From positions 2,367,501-2,431,500 of the forward strand of contig NZ_CP102282.1 of NCBI RefSeq assembly GCF_025150745.1: a stretch of 64,000 nucleotides of DNA, written 5' to 3'. The position numbers and the translations under genes are program-made. Source of the DNA: Eubacterium ventriosum (GTDB taxonomy: Bacteria > Bacillota > Clostridia > Lachnospirales > Lachnospiraceae). Position 1 is the first letter of the stretch; every line of letters starts with the position of its first letter. Of this stretch, positions 8,280-20,000 are shown one piece after another. The notes below the pieces were generated by a model. That model was not told the origin of the DNA and did no database searches. It saw only the letters and a program-made list of their open reading frames with translations.

Positions 8280-8396
8280 TTATTTTCGCAACTGTGACTT
8301 CATTGGAACAAATTCAATTTTCAGCTGCATTCCCATACCTGCTGCAAATCTCTTTAATAATTTTAAAGATGGATTTGTATTTTTCCTTACTCTATG
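8280..8396 (-). pseudogene. C-terminal relic of an XRE/HigA-type antitoxin
   Basis: A 38-codon stretch bounded by stops reads NPSLKLLKRFAAGMGMQLKI and ends EFVPMKSQLRK. It matches the end of the Cro/CI-type HTH and the tail of HigA-like antitoxins. No start codon, upstream HTH or toxin partner remains, so it is a decayed fragment. Confidence 0.5.
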
Positions 8397-8446
8397 TTAT
8401 GCTTTCTAAATACATCTAAAAAGGTAATAAGAAAGGTAAAAATGTT

Positions 8447-9820
8447 ATGAAAAAAAATAATGAAAAAAGAAGCTCTTTCTCTGGAAAGCTAGGCTTCGTT
8501 CTTTCGGCTGCAGGGGCTTCTGTAGGACTTGGAAATATTTGGAGATTTCCTTATCTTGCTGCTAAATACGGTGGTGGTATCTTCTTATTAATATATATTG
8601 TCCTTGCCCTTACTTTTGGATATACAATGATTGTAGCTGAAACTTCTATTGGTCGTATGACTAAGAAAAGCCCTGTTGGTGCTTTTAAATCATTTAGTAA
8701 CTCTAAGTTTGTATCTTTAGGCGGATGGATTAATGCCATCATTCCTATACTTATCGTTCCGTACTATTCTGTTATCGGTGGCTGGGTTATTAAATATCTT
8801 GTCGAATATATTATTGGTGACAGCAAACTTTTAGCAGGTGATGACTATTTTACGGGATTTATTTCAGGCGGTTTTTCTGCAGAAATTTGCTTTATTATAT
8901 TTACTTTTATAACTTTGGCAATTATTTATGCAGGTGTTAGAAGCGGTATTGAACGTGTATCAAAATTTATGATGCCTATACTTGTTGTTCTTTCACTTAT
9001 CATTATGATTTATTCTATAACAAGACCGGGAGCAATGGCCGGTGTAAAATATTTTCTTGTCCCTAATGTTAAGAACTTTTCATGGATGACTGTAGTTGCG
9101 GCAATGGGACAGATGTTTTATTCACTATCTATTGCAATGGGTATTTTGATTACATTTGGTTCTTATATGAAAAAGGATTTGTCAATTGAAAGCTCAACTA
9201 AAAACGTTGAAATCTTTGATACTGCTATTGCCATTATGGCAGGACTTATGATTATTCCTGCTGTTTTTGCTTTCTCAGGTGGAGATCCTAATGCGTTAAA
9301 AGCCGGTCCTTCACTTATGTTTATTACAATTCCTAAGATGTTTGAAAGTATGGGACTTAGTACAGTTGTTGGTATACTTTTCTTTACATTAGTACTTTTT
9401 GCTGCACTTACAAGTTCAATAGCCTTAACAGAAAGTGCTGTTTCAACTTTTGAGGACGAATTTGGATGGGGAAGAAAGAAATCAACTATTATCCTTGGTG
9501 GTATTATGATTGTTCTTGGCAGTCTTTCATCATTTGGCTATGGTCCTTTAGGCAGCATCAAAATTATTGGAATGCAGTTTTTAGACTTCTTTGATTTCTT
9601 AACTAATTCAGTAATGATGCCAATTGCTGCATTTGCTACATGTATTCTTGTTTCAAAAATAATTGGTCTTAAGAAAATCGAAGAGGAAGTTCTTCACGGC
9701 GAAGGCACATTCCGCAGAAAGAAAATTTTTAACTTTATGATTAAATACCTTTGCCCATTATTTGCGGCAATAATACTTTTAAGTTCAATTGCAAATGCAT
9801 TTGGATGGATAACAATCTAA
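8447..9820 (+). CDS. Sodium-dependent transporter, NSS/SNF family
   Basis: The 457-residue protein is the short bacterial form (about 11-12 helices) of the LeuT-fold neurotransmitter:sodium symporters. The opening FSGKLGFVLSAAGASVGLGN with NIWRFPYLAAKYGG holds the unwound TM1 Na+/substrate site. Members import amino acids such as tryptophan, tyrosine or branched-chain residues. The substrate cannot be read here. A paralogue lies at 27078-28493. AAGAAAGG precedes the ATG. Confidence 0.9.
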   Translation: MKKNNEKRSSFSGKLGFVLSAAGASVGLGNIWRFPYLAAKYGGGIFLLIYIVLALTFGYTMIVAETSIGRMTKKSPVGAFKSFSNSKFVSLGGWINAIIPILIVPYYSVIGGWVIKYLVEYIIGDSKLLAGDDYFTGFISGGFSAEICFIIFTFITLAIIYAGVRSGIERVSKFMMPILVVLSLIIMIYSITRPGAMAGVKYFLVPNVKNFSWMTVVAAMGQMFYSLSIAMGILITFGSYMKKDLSIESSTKNVEIFDTAIAIMAGLMIIPAVFAFSGGDPNALKAGPSLMFITIPKMFESMGLSTVVGILFFTLVLFAALTSSIALTESAVSTFEDEFGWGRKKSTIILGGIMIVLGSLSSFGYGPLGSIKIIGMQFLDFFDFLTNSVMMPIAAFATCILVSKIIGLKKIEEEVLHGEGTFRRKKIFNFMIKYLCPLFAAIILLSSIANAFGWITI

Positions 9821-9873
9821 GGATTACAAGAGTGCGAAGCACGTAGCAATCTGTGTAATCATATCTTTTTTTA
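9821..9873 (+). terminator. Terminator of the NSS transporter gene
   Basis: GATTACA pairs with TGTAATC around an inner GTGCGAAGCAC hairpin and is followed by a run of seven T. It starts right after the stop codon. Confidence 0.65.
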
Positions 9874-10197
9874 AAACGTACCCCACTATTTCTATTTTTT
9901 GAAATGGTTGGGTACGTTTTCTTTTGTTTCAAATTATATGTTGTGTTCAATTAGTAGAATTTGGGGCTACGTACCCAGAGATTTAAGCTTTTTCATATAG
10001 CGAGGTACATTTGCCTTTGATTCAAACTATATGTTGTGTTAAATTAGTAGGATTTGGGGCTAACGTACCCCGAAAATATAGAAATTTTATATATCGGGGT
10101 ATTTTGGTTGCTGTCATATACAATATGTTGTGTGAATAAGTGTAATATTGCTGATTTCGTACCCCGAAATTTAACCAAATCTCTATGTCGGGGTACG
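9873..10197. repeat. Array of four degenerate GTACCCC hairpins in about 93-bp tandem units
   Basis: Hairpin 1 (9873-9920) has an 11-bp AAAACGTACCC/GGGTACGTTTT stem. Hairpin 2 (9971-10008) is decayed to GTACC/GGTAC. Hairpin 3 (10066-10101) is TACCCCGA/TCGGGGTA. Hairpin 4 (10158-10197) is CGTACCCCGA/TCGGGGTACG. The units share a leader close to TATATGTTGTGTT with TTGGGGCT before the stem, spaced 93-94 bp apart (9935, 10028, 10122). No convincing gene is present in the 490-bp gap. Stems are kept by paired changes while loops drift, which points to RNA or cruciform structure. Function unknown. Confidence 0.7.
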
Positions 10198-10257
10198 CCG
10201 TACTTTTTACTTCTCATATTGTTGTTTCCTTTATCCTAACTCCCTATGGTTTTAGAC

Positions 10258-10309
10258 AAAGAAGATGCCATATTATTGATTTACTCTCTAATATGGCACC
10301 TTCTTGTTT
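10258..10309. terminator. Terminator after the cohesin-protein gene
   Basis: GAAGATGCCATATTA pairs with TAATATGGCACCTTC (14 of 15 bp) around a 13-nt loop. It ends the minus-strand protease-cohesin operon and could also stop plus-strand transcripts. Confidence 0.65.
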
Positions 10310-10310
10310 T

Positions 10311-13300
10311 TTATTTAATTTTAGCTTTTTTGCTTAAACCTCTCTTAACAAGAATCTTTTTGTAAGATTTCTTCTTGCTCTTTGGAACCGTTATTTTTGC
10401 TTTCTTGTTTATACTTTTGAAAGCCGATTTTCCAACCTTTTTTAAAGTCAATTTCTTTGACTTGATTTTAATATTCTTAAGTTTCTTACAATTATAGAAT
10501 GCCTTACTTCCTATTTTGCTAACGTTCTTTTCAATTGTAATACTTGTAAGATTCTTGCATTTCTTAAATGCATTGCCCCCTATTGCTGTAACTTTATAAG
10601 TAACATTTCCTATCTTAATTTGTGATGGAATAGTTGCTCTTTTAAGTTTCTTATCAATAGGGCAAACATATTCTACCTGCTGGTTCGGCACAATCACTCT
10701 GTAGATTGCGTTGGTTGTAGCATCTTCATAAGTACTTCCAACATTATACTCTTCTTTCAAAACATCTACTGTCTCAGTTTTAGTCTTTCCACAAACTGTA
10801 CAAGTATATGTTCTTGTTCCCTGTTCTGTATATGTTGGCTCTTTTGTTATTTTTCCAGAATTCCACTTGTGACCTTTTGCTTCTGTCTTTATTGTTTTTC
10901 TGCTTATTTCTTTGTTGCATACTGTACAATAAACTACTTCGTCATAACTTCCTCCAGCTTCGCATACTGCTTCTGTTGCATTCTCGATTTTCTTCTCGCC
11001 TGCTACGTGACCTTTGGCTGGAATTGTTGTTATTTCTTTTCTTTCATCACAACGTTTACAATGAATTGACTTTACTCCTGTTTCTTCACAGGTTGCTTCT
11101 TTATCAACTGTAAAATCATTGTTCCAATCATGTCCTAAGGCTTCAACTTTTTCTGTCTTTGTCTTTCCACAGATTGTACATTCGAATGTTTTAACGCCTT
11201 CTTCCGTACAGGTTGGTTCTTTTGTTATTTTTCCAGAATCCCACTTGTGACCTTTAGCTTCTGTCTTTATTGTTTTTCTGCTTATTTCTTTGTTGCATAC
11301 TGTACAATAAACTACTTCGTCATAACTTCCTCCAGCTTCGCATACTGCTTCTGTTGCATTCTCGATTTTCTTCTCGCCTGCTACGTGACCTTTGGCTGGA
11401 ATTGTTGTTATTTCTTTTCTTTCATCACAACGTTTACAATGAATTGACTTTACTCCTGTTTCTTCACAGGTTGCTTCTTTATCAACTGTAAAATCATTAT
11501 CCCAATCATGTCCTAAGGCTTCAACTTTTTCTGTCTTTGTCTTTCCACAGACTGTACATTCAAATGTCTTAACTCCTTTTTCTGTGCATGTTGGTTCTGT
11601 GGTTACCTTGCCCTCGTTCCACTTGTGACCTTTAGCTTCTGTCTTTATTGTTTTTCTGCTTATTTCTTTGTTGCATACTGTACAATAAACTACTTCGTCA
11701 TAACTTCCTCCAGCTTCGCATACTGCTTCTGTTGCATTCTCGATTTTCTTCTCGCCTGCTACGTGACCTTTGGCTGGAATTGTTGTTATTTCTTTTCTTT
11801 CATCACAACGTTTACAATGAATTGACTTTACTCCTGTTTCTTCACAGGTTGCTTCTTTATCAACTGTAAAATCATTATCCCAATCATGTCCTAAGGCTTC
11901 AACTTTTTCTGTCTTTGTCTTTCCACAGACTGTACATTCAAATGTCTTAACTCCTTTTTCTGTGCATGTTGGTTCTGTGGTTACCTTGCCCTCGTTCCAC
12001 TTGTGACCTTTAGCTTCTGTCTTTATTGTTTTTCTGCTTATTTCTTTGTTGCATACTGTACAATAAACTACTTCGTCATAACTTCCTCCAGCTTCGCATA
12101 CTGCTTCTGTTGCATTCTCGATTTTCTTCTCGCCTGCTATATGTCCTTTTGCCGGAATAACTGTTTCATCCTTCTTGATGTCACATCTCTTACAATGAAT
12201 TGATTTCAATCCTGTTTCTTCACAAGTTGCTTCTTTATCCACTGTGCAATCTTCATTCCAATCGTGTCCTAGAGCTTCGACTTTTTCTGTCTTTGTCTTT
12301 CCACAGACTGTACATTCGAATGTTTTAACGCCTTCTTCCGTACAGGTTGGTTCTGTGGTGATTGTTCCTGGATTCCACTTATGACCTTTGGCTTCTGTCT
12401 TTACTGTAGTTCTGCTTAACTCTTTACCGCATACTGTACAATAAACTACTTCGTCATAACTTCCTCCAACTTTGCAAGTTGACTCTGTGGCATTCTCAAT
12501 CTTAGTTTCGCCTGCTATGTGACCTTTGGCTTCAAGCTTTTCCGTCTTCGTATCTGTTATTGCTTCGTTGTTGTATTTGCCTGTTGCTGTATGCACTATA
12601 CTTCCATCTTCTTCACAAGTAGGTTCTGTTCTTTTAGTCTGCACATCGCAGTCTATCCCTACCACATGCTCGCTATTGTATTCACACGTATACACTGCTT
12701 TACAAGTACTATAGTCGCTTGACCACTGAAAGTCCGGTCCAATGTAGTTGTGAATACAGATTTTGTTTACCTTTGTTGTTAAGTTTGAAATGTTGCATTC
12801 CTGATTTGTTGCGTTGGAGTCTGTTAATTCATCTACTACAAGCTGGAATTTGCCTGTTACATTTTCATTTTTTGTGGCTTTAAAGGTTAGCTTTATAACT
12901 TGTCCGTCAGCTTTTATGTTTCCTGTTGACATAAAGGCAAATTTAACTTTTCCTTTAGTTGAAGTTGAAACATTAGTAAATGAATTTTTCAAAATCCCAT
13001 CAGAAAATGACGCATCCTGTATTTCAAATATATCTTTGTCATATTCAAGATAAGCTGTCATTGAAGCTATTCCTGAATTGCCTGCCAGATTAATTGTAAC
13101 GTCAAATGTTTCCTGTGAATCTATTGAATCAAGACCATTTACCGTAAACAAATTATCTGACTGCTGCTCTGACGTTGATATTGTTGCTTCATAACTTCCA
13201 TCAAAAGTGCATTCCTGCAACTGCTCGTTTGTTATTGTTACATCTGATAATGAAATGTTACTAGATGTTGACTTCTCTAATGGTACAAACTGAATGTTCA

Positions 13301-14066
13301 AAAAATTCATCGTCAAGTTATAACATTTGCTAAAGGCATAAGCTACTTTAACCTTACCTTTTTCAATTTTATTATAAGAAATCATCAAACCTTCAACATT
13401 CTGATTAGCCGTAACTCCTTGAAATCTTACCTTTTCTTCATCATAAGACAAAATAAAACTGCCTGACATTACGCCTTCATTACGGCTAAAACCAAATTTA
13501 CAATTTACTGTATCATTAACATTTGCATCAGAAACTCCTTCAAAATTAACCTGATAATTGCTGCTAAATGGATTATCCACATTTATACTTAATTCTGAAT
13601 CGATACTTAAATCAATAGTTGAAAGATTCTTGTCGTATGCTTCATTTATTTTATTTTCAAATATGCACTGCTCATTTCCAACAAAATCGGCTGTATAAGT
13701 AATTGTAAATAATTCCTTGTTATCTACTGAAAAGCCATTAAGATTAACCAATGCTATATTAACTGTTCCCTGATTTTCTTTGGCTGAAGTTACTGTAGAA
13801 CCTAGTTCACTTCCAAATTTGCATTCAGAATAACGTAGCTTCTCATTGTTGTATTTTATTGACATCTGAAGACTACTAAGGTCAACTATGCCCTCACCAT
13901 AATAATGTACATTGACAACACCATTACTCTGTTCATAAGACGTCCATATTCGTGGACTTGTGTCTGCTTTTACTATTGTATTAGCAGGGACTATTGCCCC
14001 TGCTAATAATGAAACTACAAGAACGATGCTTACAATGAATTGATAAATTTTATTCTTTCTTTTCAT
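10311..14066 (-). CDS. Secreted scaffoldin-like protein: three cohesin-type domains, Cys-rich repeats, leucine-rich tail
   Basis: The 1251-residue protein has a signal peptide (MKRKNKIYQFIVSIVLVVSL). Three cohesin-like beta domains follow at about 37-160, 165-300 and 305-435, with motifs such as LSSLQMSIKYNNEKLRYSEC and GKVKFAFMST. Next is a Cys-rich region of 126-residue repeats (about 565-1072) with CTVCGK, YCTVCNK and HCKRCD pairs that look zinc-ribbon-like. The tail has BspA-type leucine-rich repeats (IGGNAFKKCKNLTSITI) and a very basic end. It lies 13 bp downstream of a subtilase ending in a dockerin, so it most likely docks that protease on or near the cell surface. The cohesin call is by eye. 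AAGGAAGG precedes the start. Confidence 0.78.
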   Translation of the reverse strand: MKRKNKIYQFIVSIVLVVSLLAGAIVPANTIVKADTSPRIWTSYEQSNGVVNVHYYGEGIVDLSSLQMSIKYNNEKLRYSECKFGSELGSTVTSAKENQGTVNIALVNLNGFSVDNKELFTITYTADFVGNEQCIFENKINEAYDKNLSTIDLSIDSELSINVDNPFSSNYQVNFEGVSDANVNDTVNCKFGFSRNEGVMSGSFILSYDEEKVRFQGVTANQNVEGLMISYNKIEKGKVKVAYAFSKCYNLTMNFLNIQFVPLEKSTSSNISLSDVTITNEQLQECTFDGSYEATISTSEQQSDNLFTVNGLDSIDSQETFDVTINLAGNSGIASMTAYLEYDKDIFEIQDASFSDGILKNSFTNVSTSTKGKVKFAFMSTGNIKADGQVIKLTFKATKNENVTGKFQLVVDELTDSNATNQECNISNLTTKVNKICIHNYIGPDFQWSSDYSTCKAVYTCEYNSEHVVGIDCDVQTKRTEPTCEEDGSIVHTATGKYNNEAITDTKTEKLEAKGHIAGETKIENATESTCKVGGSYDEVVYCTVCGKELSRTTVKTEAKGHKWNPGTITTEPTCTEEGVKTFECTVCGKTKTEKVEALGHDWNEDCTVDKEATCEETGLKSIHCKRCDIKKDETVIPAKGHIAGEKKIENATEAVCEAGGSYDEVVYCTVCNKEISRKTIKTEAKGHKWNEGKVTTEPTCTEKGVKTFECTVCGKTKTEKVEALGHDWDNDFTVDKEATCEETGVKSIHCKRCDERKEITTIPAKGHVAGEKKIENATEAVCEAGGSYDEVVYCTVCNKEISRKTIKTEAKGHKWNEGKVTTEPTCTEKGVKTFECTVCGKTKTEKVEALGHDWDNDFTVDKEATCEETGVKSIHCKRCDERKEITTIPAKGHVAGEKKIENATEAVCEAGGSYDEVVYCTVCNKEISRKTIKTEAKGHKWDSGKITKEPTCTEEGVKTFECTICGKTKTEKVEALGHDWNNDFTVDKEATCEETGVKSIHCKRCDERKEITTIPAKGHVAGEKKIENATEAVCEAGGSYDEVVYCTVCNKEISRKTIKTEAKGHKWNSGKITKEPTYTEQGTRTYTCTVCGKTKTETVDVLKEEYNVGSTYEDATTNAIYRVIVPNQQVEYVCPIDKKLKRATIPSQIKIGNVTYKVTAIGGNAFKKCKNLTSITIEKNVSKIGSKAFYNCKKLKNIKIKSKKLTLKKVGKSAFKSINKKAKITVPKSKKKSYKKILVKRGLSKKAKIK
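10850..12370. repeat. Four tandem 378-bp repeats inside the cohesin-protein gene
   Basis: Units spaced exactly 378 bp apart are nearly identical at the DNA level, particularly the middle two. They encode 126-residue Cys-rich modules. Such identity implies recent unequal recombination and predicts copy-number variation between strains and assembly difficulty. Confidence 0.9.
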
Positions 14067-14079
14067 TTAAACACCTTCC

Positions 14080-17000
14080 TTACTTAAACTGAGTTATTTC
14101 TCCTGTTGCATACTGCAAAATTCTCATGGCATCTACTGCTGTAATCTTACCGTCACCGTTAACATCTGCTAAGCCAAGTATTGCATCTGTAGGATTATCA
14201 AGTAATGCCAGTTTCAATGCAAGCATAGCATCTACTGCCGTTACTTTTCCGTCCATATTTACGTCGCCTAATTCATAGCTTGTGGCACTTGAATTAACAA
14301 GAACAATAATGCTTGCCTTCTGGCTGCTCTTTTCAAGCGATGCTGAAATAACTGCATAACCATTGCCTTTTGCTGTAATAATCCCGTCTGAATTAACTTC
14401 TGCAACCGCTGTGTTACTTGAAGTCCACTGAAGACTTCTCTTCTCGTTACTTGTATCATTTCTAACCTGTGCATCAAATGAATATGTTTCATCAGGATAC
14501 ATTGTTACAATATCCTGTCCAAATTCCACATATGCTTCATCCTTAAATATTTCAATTGGGATTTCACACTTAGCATTGTTATAATATGCTGTTACTGTAG
14601 TAGAACCAGTTTTAGTTAATTCAAATACACAAGTTCTACCATTGTCTGTTGACTGAACAAGTTTAACTGAATCGTTATAAGACCAGTTAATAGTTGCTAT
14701 TGATTCTATTGGCTTAGCCTGTAACTTGATAGTAACAATATTGCCTACAGTTCCTGAATACTTGTTTTGTTCAGAAGTAATCTCTTTAACAGGAAGTTCG
14801 TTAACCTGAACATCAATATATGTTGTTTTTCCATCACAACTAACCGTAACTGTAGTACTTCCACTCTGAATTGCCGTAAATGAACCATCATCATTCTGTT
14901 TAAGTACACTTGAATCATAGCTATAATCTGCATAATCATGATATGTGGCATTAGCAGGTGAAACTGTTACATTAGGTGTAAATGAATCTCCTATATCTAA
15001 AGTAGCACTTGATTTTTTAACTTTAATATCATTTACAGGAACGTATTCACTCTGTTCAATAAATGATATTCTTTCAGAATCATAATCTAAGTTTTCTACT
15101 TCCACACCATTAATCTTGACACTGATTACTTCAGGTCGAACTTCGGTAGATTCGTTATAATATTCAAAATATCCCAGTTTTCCACCATTTATACTCTGAT
15201 TATTAAATTTATATTTATAAGTATTTCCTGAACTATTTCCACTTATATAACTTAATGATGAAGAAAAATATTTGCCACCGTCTTTTAAAGTCACCTCTAA
15301 ACTATTAATTTTTCCATTAAAGTTAGTCTTTAAATATGAGTTCTGTGATTTTGCTAATTCTTTAGTTATAATAGTATCCTCATTATAAACTTTCACATTA
15401 GAATCCGTTACATCAAATGCATCATCAATACTTGCCACAACTACCTGATTTTCTGTTAACTCTACCTTCTTCTTGCCCATATATTCAGGTTTGAAAGTAA
15501 ACTTAAGTTCCTTGGCAGATACATATTCTGTATCAACTTCTTTATCATCTATTACAACCCTGTCTGACTCATTAAAGTTTACACCTTTGACTATACCTGT
15601 CATGCTCTTGCCAACTTCTCCGTTATCAGCTTTAACTGATGACACAAACGCCTTAGACTCTACCGGTGTAACATTTGGTTCAGTTGCACTTCCGTTGTAT
15701 GCATAATTAATTCCATCTGTGGCTTCAATATAGTACTGAAGATTTCCAACAGTTATATCTTCTGCATTAATATGAGCATTATAATAATTACCAGTAGTAT
15801 TGTTCATTGGAACTGATTTAAAATTATCTTCTCCTTCCATTCGATAAAACAATGTAACACCTTCAACACCTATGTTATCCTTAACTGTTGCTGTAATAGT
15901 TGCACCAACTCCGTTAGTTATAGATTTTAGTGCTGTATGTTTAATTACCGGTGGCTTATCATCTACTGCTGTATTAGAAGTAATATTAGAAGGTCTTGAC
16001 TCAGACATTGCCGTATCTACTACTGTAAAGTAATAATAATACTTCTTTCCTGCCTCGACTTTTTTGTCTTCGTATTCTTTCTCTTCTGATGACAAAATAG
16101 ATGAATTAATCTTCTTAAAGCTTCCTTCCTCCCCTGTTTCGCTTCTATAAATGTTGTAACCTGCCATTGTATCGTATTCATCCTGTGTCCAGTTAAGATA
16201 AATACTTCCAACTCTACCTTCTGACTGCAATGTTAATGCTTCTGCTCCACTGGCAGTAACATCGAATTCAAATCTTCCCCAGTCAGTTCCTGTAGTAAGC
16301 CAATGGTCATCTGCTGCAACAGCATCCTTAACCCTGAAGTACTGATGTCCCTGATTAATAAGAACCTTAATCGGCATCTTACCAACCCATTCTCTGCTGC
16401 TATTCCACTGTCCTTTCAATGTATAATCAGTATATGGATCATCCGGTCCGTAAGAAACCATAGGATCTGTGTTCTTATCCATATCTCTGTTAAATAATAC
16501 ATGAACATCATATGTTCCGTTACCAACAGTGTCTACCTTATCACCATTCTTATCTGTAATGTAAATATCTGAAACACATGGATAAGTTTCCTCTGATGGC
16601 TTGTCTAAATATGGGCTTGTAATAATATCCGCATAATTTGTATTTGTATCAAAATCAACTAACTGTTTCTGAATAAGATTTTCATCTGTAGTTCCCCAGT
16701 AATTATCTGTTGCCATATAAGTCAAATTGCTATTTGATGGAGTTATAATCTTCATCCATTCTGATGTATCCGTACATATAAGTCGATTTAAAATAGCATT
16801 TCCTTTAAATGCTGTATTTTTTAATACTCCTGTATTTTCCAAACTTATATTAGGATTATTTATTACTGAATCTTTTGTTTCTTCTGGAAATTCCACCAAA
16901 ACATACTTCCTTAAATTTCTAACTCCATAGCACGTCACAGCGCTATTATATATCCTATAAGTGCCTATTCTACTGTCTTTAGAAAATCTATATCTTTCAA

Positions 17001-20000
17001 CGTTACTTGTTTCCTCTCCTTTCACATCTAGTATTTTATCATTATCTTCATCATAATAATATCCGCCGGCAAGTTCTAAATCCTTACTACTTCCTTCTCC
17101 TAAAATATCATTAAATACTTTGTTTAATATATTTTTTTCATCAGTATCGTTCAAATTAAGCATAGCCAAATGTGCATTATTCTTTTCCAATACTTTTTCC
17201 AATGTAAGATAATTATCAAACGCTTTCGTATCGTATCCGTCTACATTATTTTCTCTATAAAAATAATTATCAAATTTATAGGCAACATATTTTTTCCCAT
17301 TCACGTTGTAAATATTACTAACCACACTGCAATCCGGAGTTCTAAAATATTCTCCCGGATTTGCAAATTTCGAAGCCTTTCTGACAACACCATAATTAAA
17401 ATCTACAGATGCTTCATTTACTAAATATGTACAGTTTATACTTGACTTGACATTTCCTATAAATCCGTCTACATAAAATTGACTTCCTAAATAGCAATTG
17501 TCAAATAACACTGTATCCATATCTCCATATACCATAGCTTCCGTATAAAGTGGGCTTGACCTAAAATTAGAAATTTTAGATTTTTCTAAATACTCTGCAT
17601 TTATTCTTGCCCCTTTTGTATCAATGCACAAATTACCATTAGAAAAATATCTGTCATACACCAAATCCATATTCTGCACGCAACTTAAATGTGAACCACT
17701 GCTTATATTAATGGTAGGATTTGTAATATTAACATAGTTCATATCTACTGTTCCTGAATCTGATTTTTTCACATTTACGCAGTACTGTTCAAAACCTTTC
17801 CCCGGGAATAACTCAATCGGCTGACCTTCTGTTCCATTAAAGTGCATATTTCCTTTGACTGATATACTCGCTATGTAGTTATCTCCATATGCTGAATACT
17901 GGTCTGACGCCCAGAACTGTATCTTTGTTCCCGGTTCTACATTTACAGTTACTCCCTTTGGTATAAGAAGTGAATTTTTAACTATGTAGTAATTATCAGC
18001 TGTCAATGTTGTATCTTCAGTTATTTTTCCTGAAAGCACTGTTCCCTTTACTATATGAATAGTGTAGGTTGTATCATATGACTGTCTATAAACAGTAGTA
18101 TCATTTTCGTCTAATCCATTTTTAGCTTTATAGTTTATATTGAATTGAATGTTTAAATCGTTAGGTGCGTTATCTTTTATTTTCACTCTTATTGGGTGTT
18201 CTACACCTACTACTGTTTTTAATTCATTGTATTTAAATCCGTTGTTCTGTGTTCCGAAACTTCCTATATCATCTATTCCAACTTCTTTGTCTGAAACAAA
18301 TTCTACATACCTGTTGTCTATTCCGTTAGTTGTAGCATTAACTGTGATAGTCACATCCTTAGCTGCTCCCCACTGGTTACGAAGTCCTATTGCCAAGTCT
18401 ATTGTTTCACCCGGCTGAATTATTCCGTCACCATTGTTGGCCTTTGATATATCCTCTGAATCGAAGGCATATACTTCATACACATTAAGATTAGGCTTAG
18501 GCTTATTAGTCAGGGAATCTGTTAATGATAATTTACTATAGTTATAAGTCTTTTTTATACCTTCATTATAGTATGTGATTTTATCTTCTGTAGCTCCCAC
18601 TAATTGTCCCATTATATATCTTGATGAGTATGTGCTCTTATCCTTTAATGAGCTTCTAAGTATGGCTGCCTCCGCTGATACCATAGGCGCTGCCATAGAT
18701 GTACCATTCCATGATGCATAACGTCCGTTAGGAAGTGTACTATATACGCTAACACCCGGAGCTACTACTTCATACTCAGCATTTGCATTAGGTTTATAGT
18801 CCCAGTTAGAAAAACTTGCAAAGCTATTAGCTTCATCATATGCCATTACACCTATTACATAAGAATATGATGCAGGATACATATTTCGCCCTCCTAATGG
18901 ACAATCTGCTGTTGGCGTGCTTTCATTACCTGCTGCTGCTACAAGCACACAGCTTCCGAAGGCATCCTGTAGAGCGTTTTCTATTAAGGCTGAATGAGCT
19001 GATGAACCAAATGACATATTAATTACATCTGCACCATTCTTATATGCATATTCTATTCCCTTTGCTATATCTGAAGAATAGAATGTTCCGTCTGACCCCC
19101 CTGCCTTAATTGGCATTATCTTAGATTTGTAGGCTATACCCACTCCGCCTACATTGTTGTTTTCCATGGCAATAATACCTGTCACATGTGTTCCGTGACC
19201 ATGGTCATCCATAGGTGTTTCATTAGGATCTATTAGGTTAATTCCGTGTACATCATCTACATATCCATTGTTGTCATCATCAGCACCTGTTGTTCCGCTT
19301 ACCTCTGCGCTGTTAGTCCATATATTATCCTGAAGGTCTTCATGGTTGTAATCCACACCTGTATCAATAACAGCTACTACTGTTCCTTCACCTGCAGTAT
19401 TTCCATAGTCTTCATTACCCCATACTGATTCAAGCTTCTGATCCTTTAAGTACCATTGCTTGTCCATTCCCTTATTGTCTTCTGCTGATGGAACAGACTC
19501 TTCACTTGTAAAGTATTTGTATACAGGTTCTGCTATTTCTACTGTATTCTGACTGTTAGTGTTATCAACAATGCTCCAGATATCTTTTTCATCTGTAGTT
19601 ATTTTGTAGGATACCTGCTTATGTTCTTTTCCGTCATTGTCCTTAATGGTATTCTCCATAATAACTTCACTGTCTGTAGCCTTAGCATCCTTATACCACT
19701 GTTCTTCTTCTATAGGCTTAGTGTTCTTGTCTTCTTTTCTAATTACAACAAAGCCGCCTTTTTTAACCTTTACGGCTTTTCTGTAATCTTCGTCCTTAGT
19801 CTCACGGATAATCTTCTGATAGTCAATCTTCTTGTCCGGGTCTCCTATCTTATTATCCACATTGTTTTTGTTCTCAGACACATTAGGCTCTTTAGACTTT
19901 TCAGTCTTAGTATCCTTGTTCGATACAATGTCTGCCTTTGCCACATCTGACTTGTTATCATTTGTTTTAGAAACTGTTGTTTCTTTTACTACTTTGTTAC

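Noticed and set aside
9873-10197. CRISPR array
   Set aside because: Only four degenerate units of 93 bp with drifting sequence and no unique equal-length spacers or cas genes.
10054-10239. 61-residue frame within the hairpin array
   Set aside because: It spans the repeats with no ribosome site and no domain; it is a by-product of the repeats.
10808-12203. Repeated Phe/Cys-rich frames on the plus strand at 378-bp spacing
   Set aside because: They are the antisense of the tandem Cys-rich repeats in the cohesin gene and have no start signals.
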